Below, piece by piece: positions 1 to 5,191 of a stretch of DNA of 5,191 nucleotides. Each line of letters begins with the position of its first letter. Positions within the stretch are counted from its first letter, which is position 1. The position numbers were made by a program, and so were the translations under genes. The notes under the pieces are model-generated. The model was not told the DNA's origin, made no database searches, and saw only the letters and a program-made list of their open reading frames with translations. The DNA comes from Candidatus Latescibacterota bacterium (GTDB lineage Bacteria; Latescibacterota; UBA2968; UBA8231), in contig JAJDTN010000282.1 in the NCBI GenBank assembly GCA_022827165.1, forward strand, positions 1 through 5,191. The letters are read 5' to 3'.

Positions 1-2713
1 CGACTACCAGGCCTGGGGGATCGACCGCTCGCAGGCGGCGGACTGGTACGCCGAGACCGGCTTCGCGGGCCACCGCTTCAAGCAGGTCCTCGTCGACGGG
101 CGGATCGTGTGGGAGAAGGACGTGGCCGACACCGGCACCGGGCAGTACGAGGAGGTCGACCTGAGCTGGGTCGTGCGCCCCGGGCAGAGCTTCGAGCTCA
201 CCTTCCGCGTCATCGACCGGGTGGCCAGCGACGTGGAGCTGGAGGGCGACTACTTCCGCATCCGCTCCGAGGCCTTCCGGCCTCAGGACAACCCGGCGTG
301 GTACGAGCCGTCGACCTACAAGCGCTTCGAGACGCGCACCTACTGGGGCGACGTGGTGCTCCACGATGCGACGGTGACGGACTCGGCGGCGGCCGCGGCC
401 ACGGCGTACGACTGGCTGGAAGGGGCCCGCCCCCAGGGGGCGTGGGAGCGGGGCCGGCGCGGGATCCCGGCGGAGGGCCCCATCGGGCTGACCCTGGAGA
501 CGGACGCGGGAACGCCGCTGCCGGAGACGGGCTACCCGGTGCGCTCGGGCGTGCCCTTCGCCCAGGGCATGCTGCCGGCGGGGCGGCCGGTGGCCCTGCG
601 CGACCCCGGCGGCGCCGTGGTGCCGCTGCAGACGACCGTGCTCAGCCGCTGGCCCGACGGCTCCACGAGATGGCTCCTGCTGGACTTCGTGGCCGGCCAG
701 GAGAGCGACGACGGCCGCTACACCCTCCACTGGCAGGACGCCGAGGCGGGGCCGGCGCCTCCGTCGCCGATGCACTGGCGCACGGCGGAGGGCCTCGTCG
801 TCGACGGCGGGGTCCTGCGGTTCAAGGTGCCGGAGACGCCCGGGACGGCGCTGCTGGCGGACGTGGCCCTCGACGGCGGCGTGGTGATCTCCAGCCTCGG
901 CGGCGCGCTAAGGGCGCGGGCCCAGGACGCCGAAGAGGCCGAGCCCCCCGGCCCGAGCCGGCGCCATGTCGCCGGGGGCGGCCGCTACGTGCTGGAGGCG
1001 GCGGGGCCGGTGCGCACGACCGTGCGCCTCCACGGGCACCTCGTCGCCGATGACGGCGATACCCTGGGCGCGGTGGTCACCCGGGCCACCCTCTGGGCGG
1101 GGTTGCCGTACCTGCATCTGAGCTACCGCGTCTTCAACGGCTCCGACCGCCACCGGCGGCTCGACCTGTCGCGGCTTTCGCTGCAGGCTCCCGGCGGGAC
1201 TCGGCCGTGGGCGGGACTGCCGGAGGTGCGCTGCCTGGAGGCGGACGGCGGGAACCCGGGCCCCGACGGCCTGCTGAGTCGCGACGGATTCGGCGTCGGT
1301 GTGCGCTGGTTCTGGCAGCAGTTCCCCAAGGCGATCCTCCCGGGGACGGACCGGCTCGACATAGATCTCTACCACCCGGCCGATCCCGCCAGCGTCCACA
1401 ACTGGTTCGCCGCCGGCGAGGCCAAGCGCCACGAAGTCCTGCTGACCTTCGCCGCCGACGCCGAGGAGAACCGGCGCGCCCTGCAGGCCTTCCAGCACCC
1501 GCCGCGGCTCTTCGACGCCCCGTGGCACCGCCGCAGCGGCGGCTGGGGACCGGCGGGGGGACACGGCCCGGCAGCCTTCCCGCGGCTGCACGAGGCGATG
1601 GAGAAGTACGGCGCCACCCTCGAGGGCCGCTGGTCCTGGGGCAACGAGTACGGGGTCCGCAACTTCGGCGACAGCCGCTACGGCGACGGCTGGTACAACA
1701 ACTACTACGACATGGCTCACACCCTGCTCGCCGAGTACCTCCTCGGCGGCTCCGCCGCCTTCTACCGGCTGGGCGAGGCGATGGTCCTGCACCTGATGGA
1801 CGTGGACGCGGTCCACGACCACGCCGCCGACGAGCCCCTCGCCGGCCCGGCGGCGCCGGCCATGTGGGCGGCCAGACCGCAACTGCCCTCGGGGCCGCCC
1901 CGCCGCCGTTCCACGGGGGCCGTGCGCGCCTTCGGCTCCAGCCGGCATCACAACCTGACGCCCGTCGTCGACTACAAGGGGCTGTCGCCGAAGGCCTACC
2001 TGCGTCTCTACCACCTGACGGGGGACCTCGACGCCCTGGAGACGGCCCTGGCCATCGGCGACTACGTGGCGCGTAGCGCCAGCGGCATCGGCGGCCGTTC
2101 CGCTCGGGCCCAGGCCTTCCCCCTGGCGGCGCTGATGGCGGTCTGGGAGGAGACTCGCGACGAGCGGCTGCTGGAGGCGGCGCGCCGGCTCTTCGAGGAC
2201 GCCCTCAGCTTCGGCCCGCGGCGGGGCGCCTACGTGGAGCCCTTCATGAGCTTCGAGTACATGGCCAACGGCGGCGGCATGGTCACGCACCTGACGGAGG
2301 GCATGATGCCCTACTGGGCCGCCACCGGCGACCGCCGGGCGGCGGCGGCGATCGTCGCCCTGGCCTCCGCGGTCCTCGCCGAGAACACCGGCGGTCCACG
2401 GTCGCTGCCCTGCTACTGGGAGCGCGGTCCGCAGGGCCTGCGGCTGCTGCCGGAAGGCGAGGGGGACCGCGGCAAGCCCGGCGTCACCCACTACTCGGGG
2501 AACCCGCTGCAGAAGAACTGGGCGCCCGAGTACGTCCACCAGGTCTGCCAGGGGTTCGCCTACGCCTACGATCTGACCGGCAAGGCGCGTTTCCTGGAGG
2601 CGGCGCGCGGCGGCTACGAGGAGGCGGCCCGGGCCGGCCTGGCGCACGTGATGTACGCGTACTGGGCGGCGCCGGTGCTGCTGTTCTACCTCGAGGCCTT
2701 CGCCGACCACTGA
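1..2713 (+). CDS. PcRGLX/YetA-like exo-rhamnogalacturonan lyase family protein, 5' end missing
   Basis: The frame is open from base 2 to the TGA at 2711-2713, giving 903 visible residues. A GTG at 107 is an internal valine, not a start, because coherent protein sequence (DYQAWGIDRSQAADWY...) precedes it. Visible residues 1-125 look like a beta-sandwich (FKQVLVDGRIVWEKDVAD, then alternating strands), followed by an Ala-rich linker. From about 162 comes the family's small N-terminal barrel, with YPVRSGVPFAQGML and SRWPDGSTRWLLLDF, the typical PcRGLX/YetA signature. A beta-rich middle runs to about 485. The C-terminal part (about 505-900) is helical, with WGNEYGVRNFGDSRYGDGWY, YDMAH, MDVDAVHDH, RHHN and LRLYHLTGD, as expected of an (alpha/alpha)6-type catalytic domain. 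Known members (PcRGLX of Penicillium, PL26; YetA in the Bacillus rhamnogalacturonan cluster) act on, or are linked to, rhamnogalacturonan I. Substrate and activity here are inferred; it could be a relative with another polysaccharide target. The C-terminus ends directly after the helical domain, with no sorting tag. Confidence 0.8.
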   Translation, partial: DYQAWGIDRSQAADWYAETGFAGHRFKQVLVDGRIVWEKDVADTGTGQYEEVDLSWVVRPGQSFELTFRVIDRVASDVELEGDYFRIRSEAFRPQDNPAWYEPSTYKRFETRTYWGDVVLHDATVTDSAAAAATAYDWLEGARPQGAWERGRRGIPAEGPIGLTLETDAGTPLPETGYPVRSGVPFAQGMLPAGRPVALRDPGGAVVPLQTTVLSRWPDGSTRWLLLDFVAGQESDDGRYTLHWQDAEAGPAPPSPMHWRTAEGLVVDGGVLRFKVPETPGTALLADVALDGGVVISSLGGALRARAQDAEEAEPPGPSRRHVAGGGRYVLEAAGPVRTTVRLHGHLVADDGDTLGAVVTRATLWAGLPYLHLSYRVFNGSDRHRRLDLSRLSLQAPGGTRPWAGLPEVRCLEADGGNPGPDGLLSRDGFGVGVRWFWQQFPKAILPGTDRLDIDLYHPADPASVHNWFAAGEAKRHEVLLTFAADAEENRRALQAFQHPPRLFDAPWHRRSGGWGPAGGHGPAAFPRLHEAMEKYGATLEGRWSWGNEYGVRNFGDSRYGDGWYNNYYDMAHTLLAEYLLGGSAAFYRLGEAMVLHLMDVDAVHDHAADEPLAGPAAPAMWAARPQLPSGPPRRRSTGAVRAFGSSRHHNLTPVVDYKGLSPKAYLRLYHLTGDLDALETALAIGDYVARSASGIGGRSARAQAFPLAALMAVWEETRDERLLEAARRLFEDALSFGPRRGAYVEPFMSFEYMANGGGMVTHLTEGMMPYWAATGDRRAAAAIVALASAVLAENTGGPRSLPCYWERGPQGLRLLPEGEGDRGKPGVTHYSGNPLQKNWAPEYVHQVCQGFAYAYDLTGKARFLEAARGGYEEAARAGLAHVMYAYWAAPVLLFYLEAFADH

Positions 2714-2734
2714 GGCCCGCCGCCGGCGGGGCCT
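2713..2734. terminator. GC-rich hairpin between convergent genes, possible shared terminator
   Basis: An inverted repeat fills most of the 32-base gap. AGGCCC pairs with GGGCCT and an inner GCC pairs with GGC, giving 9 base pairs with one bulged G and a GCC loop. It starts on the last base of the + strand stop codon and ends 11 bases from the - strand stop codon. Neither side has a T-tract, so it is not a classical intrinsic terminator. Its position between two converging stop codons suggests a bidirectional transcript-end structure, but GC-rich sequence forms such stems easily. Confidence 0.4.
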
Positions 2735-2745
2735 CACCGCAGGCG

Positions 2746-5191
2746 TCAGCGCAGCAGCAACAGCTTCTCCGTGCCGACCCAGCTCCCGGCGGTCAGGCGC
2801 ACCAGGTACACCCCCGAAGCCAGCGCTCCTCCCGATGCGTCGCGCCCGTCCCAGCTCACGCGGTGGGTGCCGGCCTCGCGGCGGCCGCGGACCAGCTCCA
2901 CGACCCGCTGCCCGGCGAGGTTGTACACGGACAGCCGGGCCTCGCCGGCCTCGGGCAGGTCGAAGAGCACCACGGTCCCGGCGTTGAACGGGTTCGGGTA
3001 GCTCGGACCCAGCGCGTACTCGCCCGGTGCGCCGCCGACATGGCTCACGCTCACCGAGGTCGCCTCCGGCGGCTCCGGGGGCGCCGCCGGGATGCGGGTG
3101 ACGAGACGCACGTCGTCCAGGTAGAGGGTGCCGGCCATGGAGCCGCGAAGCACGATCGCGTCGACCTCCTCGACGATACGGTCCTGGCCGCCGTACCTGT
3201 TCTCCACGGTGAAGGCGTCGAAGTCGATCTCCACGACCTGCCACCCCGGGTCTCCGGGGACGACCTCGTACGGCGGGCGCAGCAGGTCGACGGAGAGATC
3301 GTCGACGACCACCGACAGGGCCGCGGGACCGGGCATGGCGGCGGCGCCAACGTGGAGGACGAGACGCAGGCCGGCGAAGCCCTGGATGTCCACGGGGGAG
3401 GGCGGCACCACGGTGGCCCGCCAGAGGGTCCAGAAGTTCTCGGGCTGCAGGTGCAGCTCCAGCGACTGGCGGCCGTTGAAGACGGGTCCCGCCTCCGTCG
3501 GACCGACGATCTGCGCGCCCTGCTCGCCGAGGAGCTGCCAGCCGCCGGCGAGGCCGTCGTCGAGGATCGGCAGGTCGGGCGGCGAGAGCACCACGTCGTG
3601 GCGGAACTCGTGGCGGAAGACGATCCCGCTGACCTCCTGCTCGAAGCGCACGAGGACCGGGTAGGTGCCGGGGGGCACGTCGAGGTCGACGACGGCCCGC
3701 AGCGAGTACGCGTCCCCGCCGGCCGGGCTCAGCGGGACCTCGCCGGGACCGCCCATGGCCGACAGGTCCGCCGTGACCCGCGGGTCCGCGCCGTCGGCCG
3801 ACAGCGGCTCGATGCGCACCGTGGCCCGCAGCTCCAGGGGATCCCCGAGGGTCAGGCCGGCGGGCAGGTCGTGGCTCCAGATCGGGGGCAGCACGTACAC
3901 GGTGCTGGCGAAGCGCAGCGACTCGGTGCGCTCCCCGGCCCGCTGCTCGACGCGGATGACGATGTCGCGGCGGCCGACCTCGCCGGCGACGAGCTCGACC
4001 TCGAGGCCGTACTCCCCGTCGCCCAAGGGCGTCAGCTCCACCTCGGCGGGTCCGCCGAGGGCGCTCAGGTCGGCGGTCACCCGCGGCTCTTCGCCGCCCT
4101 CCGCCAGGCGCTCGAGGCGCACGGTGCCGCGCAGCGTCACCCGCCCGGCGAGGCCGACCGACTCAGGCAGGTCGTGCTCCCAGACCCCCTGCAGCTGGCT
4201 GTGGGTGATCTTGAGGATCACGGTGGTGCGGTTGTCGCTGCCGACGTAGAGGCTGCCCTCGGCGTCGCTGGCGATCCCGTGGGGGAAGCCCCAGACGCTG
4301 TTGGTGGTGGTGCCCGTCTGGAAGCCGGTGACGAAGTCGGCCATGACGGCCTCGGAGCCGTCCGGCTCGCTGAACAGGGCCTGCACTTTGTACCCGGGGT
4401 GGGAGGAGAGCTTGGCGCGGCCGGCGCGGAAGGCGACGAAGGCGGCGTTGCGGTACCTGGCGGGGAACTGCTGGCCCGTGTAGAAGTGGATGCGCATCGG
4501 CGCCCAGTGCGCCGGCACGAGGACGGCCGGCTTCTTCTGGGTCATGGCCAGCAGCGTGTCCTCCCGCGTGATCGGCAGCATCGGGTGGTAGCGGGAGATG
4601 GTGAAGTCGTTCCAGACCTGGTGGCTCTGCACGAAGGGGTAGCCCTGGAAGTCGCCGTCGCGCAGCACGTCGATCCACTCCGGGGGGCGGGAGCGGCCCT
4701 CCTCGTCGTGGCCGTTGTTCGTTCCCCACAGCTCGTTGGTGACCGGATGGAGGGCCATGCCGACGACGTTGCGCACGCCGGTGGCGAAGATCCGTCCTCC
4801 CGTGCCGTCGGCGTTGAACTCCATGACGGTGCCGCGCTCGGGGCGGTAGGGAAGCACGTCCGTGGTGCTGGCGCCGGCGAACTGGTGCCCGGGCTCCATG
4901 CGGCACAGGTCGCAGGGGGAGCCGACACTGACGTAGAGCTTCTCGTTGCGCTCGTCGAAAACGATCGTCTTGGTGTCGTGCCAGGCCTCGTAGGGCAGGT
5001 CGCCGACGAGGACCTCGGTCTCCTCGTAGAGGCCGTCGCCGTCGCCGTCGATGGCCCGGATCACCTGGTGCTCCTCGCCGACGTACATGTCGCCCTTGTA
5101 GAAGGCCAGAGCGTCGCAGGTCCGCAGGCCGCCGAGGACGACGGTCTCCTCGTCGGCGACGCCGTCGCCGTCGCGGTCGGGCAGGGCCATG
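2746..5191 (-). CDS. Secreted PQQ-dependent sugar (glucose/sorbosone) dehydrogenase-like protein with Ig-like repeats, CBM-like domain and C-terminal sorting domain, 5' end missing
   Basis: The frame runs leftward from the window edge to the TGA at 2748-2746. The ATG at 5190-5188 sits inside a conserved DRDGDG segment of the propeller, so it is probably an internal Met and the true N-terminus lies outside. Counting from that Met (814 residues): 1-330 is a beta-propeller of the glucose/sorbosone dehydrogenase family. It shows EAWHDTKTIVF with H71 at the likely position of the catalytic His of soluble glucose dehydrogenase, LYVSVGSPCDLC, GVRNVVGMALHP, ELWGTNNGHDEEG, PAHWAPMRIHFY and GFPHGIASDAEGSLYVGSDN. 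Residues 336-430 and 437-537 are two tandem Ig-like repeats. Residues 538-698 form a beta-sandwich resembling carbohydrate-binding modules (FNGRQSLELHL, GFAGLRLVLHV, GTLYLDDVRLV). A Pro-rich linker (699-727) leads to a FlgD-like sorting domain (728-814). The expected role is oxidation of a sugar outside the cytoplasm using PQQ and calcium. No haem CxxCH motif is visible, so the electron acceptor must be a separate protein. Substrate unknown. Confidence 0.82.
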   Translation of the reverse strand, partial: MALPDRDGDGVADEETVVLGGLRTCDALAFYKGDMYVGEEHQVIRAIDGDGDGLYEETEVLVGDLPYEAWHDTKTIVFDERNEKLYVSVGSPCDLCRMEPGHQFAGASTTDVLPYRPERGTVMEFNADGTGGRIFATGVRNVVGMALHPVTNELWGTNNGHDEEGRSRPPEWIDVLRDGDFQGYPFVQSHQVWNDFTISRYHPMLPITREDTLLAMTQKKPAVLVPAHWAPMRIHFYTGQQFPARYRNAAFVAFRAGRAKLSSHPGYKVQALFSEPDGSEAVMADFVTGFQTGTTTNSVWGFPHGIASDAEGSLYVGSDNRTTVILKITHSQLQGVWEHDLPESVGLAGRVTLRGTVRLERLAEGGEEPRVTADLSALGGPAEVELTPLGDGEYGLEVELVAGEVGRRDIVIRVEQRAGERTESLRFASTVYVLPPIWSHDLPAGLTLGDPLELRATVRIEPLSADGADPRVTADLSAMGGPGEVPLSPAGGDAYSLRAVVDLDVPPGTYPVLVRFEQEVSGIVFRHEFRHDVVLSPPDLPILDDGLAGGWQLLGEQGAQIVGPTEAGPVFNGRQSLELHLQPENFWTLWRATVVPPSPVDIQGFAGLRLVLHVGAAAMPGPAALSVVVDDLSVDLLRPPYEVVPGDPGWQVVEIDFDAFTVENRYGGQDRIVEEVDAIVLRGSMAGTLYLDDVRLVTRIPAAPPEPPEATSVSVSHVGGAPGEYALGPSYPNPFNAGTVVLFDLPEAGEARLSVYNLAGQRVVELVRGRREAGTHRVSWDGRDASGGALASGVYLVRLTAGSWVGTEKLLLLR
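2749..3009 (-). other. C-terminal FlgD-like / type IX secretion (por) sorting-type domain
   Basis: Residues 728-814 of the - strand protein. The segment carries SYPNPFNAGT, ARLSVYNLAGQRV, VSWDGRDASGG, ASGVYLVRL and a basic-hydrophobic end KLLLLR. This order is the hallmark of the FlgD Ig-like / type A C-terminal sorting domains of secreted proteins in FCB-type bacteria. It implies export across the outer membrane with surface attachment or release. Whether this organism has type IX machinery cannot be seen here. Confidence 0.85.
3637..3882 (-). repeat. Ig-like repeat unit 2 of the dehydrogenase-like protein (protein-level repeat)
   Basis: Residues 437-518 of the - strand protein, starting IWSHDLP and containing PRVTADLSAMGGP (3783-3745), exactly 101 residues after the matching segment of unit 1. 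It ends in YPVLVRFEQ, matching DIVIRVEQ of unit 1. The likely origin is an in-frame duplication. The two copies differ more outside the core segment, so the duplication is not recent. Confidence 0.7.
3943..4185 (-). repeat. Ig-like repeat unit 1 of the dehydrogenase-like protein (protein-level repeat)
   Basis: Residues 336-416 of the - strand protein, starting VWEHDLP and containing PRVTADLSALGGP (4086-4048). It aligns without gaps to the first 46 residues of unit 2, with 26 identities counted by eye. The alternating hydrophobic pattern (VTLRGTVRLERL, YGLEVELV, DIVIRVEQ) fits an Ig-like or fibronectin-like beta-sandwich placed right after the propeller. Confidence 0.7.

Noticed and set aside
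107..109. GTG as the start of the lyase-like gene
   Set aside because: The frame is open and protein-like upstream to base 2, the codon falls within a beta-strand segment (DGRIVWEKD), and no Shine-Dalgarno-like sequence stands out before it.
1207..2076. A + strand open frame inside the lyase-like gene, and a similar one at 109-1053
   Set aside because: Both are Arg/Pro/Gly-rich shadow frames; the overlapping frame carries the recognisable family motifs.
908..3244. A 778-residue open frame on the - strand, antisense to the lyase-like gene and running into the dehydrogenase-like gene
   Set aside because: Its product is a run of Arg, Gly, Ala and Val with no domain pattern. It overlaps two convincing genes, and long empty frames are expected in GC-rich DNA.
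4163..4906. A - strand open frame overlapping the propeller
   Set aside because: It is a His/Arg/Pro-rich shadow of the dehydrogenase frame with no independent start signal or domain.
4903..4914. CxxC as a cytochrome c haem-binding site
   Set aside because: The residue after the second Cys is Arg, not His, and SPC-x-x-C is a normal motif of the sorbosone dehydrogenase family.
5188..5190. ATG as the true start of the dehydrogenase-like gene
   Set aside because: It would begin the protein within the DRDGDG propeller segment with no signal peptide, although the C-terminal sorting domain requires export. It is most likely an internal Met.

Overview
The window is a GC-rich bacterial segment holding two long protein genes that converge on a 32-base gap. 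Both are cut by the window edges: each reading frame is still open at the edge, so both true start codons, any signal peptides, promoters and ribosome binding sites lie outside. There are no RNA genes, insertion sequences, CRISPR arrays or sizeable non-coding stretches.

Left half, + strand (1-2713): a large carbohydrate-active protein of the PcRGLX/YetA type (exo-rhamnogalacturonan lyase-like, related to polysaccharide lyase family 26). The visible part is an N-terminal beta-sandwich-like segment, a low-complexity linker, the family's small N-terminal barrel domain, a long beta-rich middle and a C-terminal alpha-helical toroid-like domain. The family fit is good; the actual substrate and reaction are inferred.

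Right half, - strand (5191-2746): a secreted multidomain protein. It begins inside a PQQ-dependent sugar (glucose/sorbosone) dehydrogenase beta-propeller. Two tandem Ig-like repeats follow, then a carbohydrate-binding-like beta-sandwich, a proline-rich linker and a C-terminal FlgD-like / type IX secretion (por) sorting-type domain with the YPNPFN signature.

Organism: the strong GC bias together with a YPNPFN/FlgD-like C-terminal domain fits a high-GC member of the wider FCB-like groups (for example Eisenbacteria, Krumholzibacteria, Latescibacteria or Gemmatimonadota). This is inference from style, not a placement. The two genes share a broad theme, extracellular or envelope sugar and polysaccharide processing. 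Because they converge they cannot share a promoter, so a joint pathway (depolymerise a pectin-like polymer, oxidise the released sugar) is only a hypothesis.
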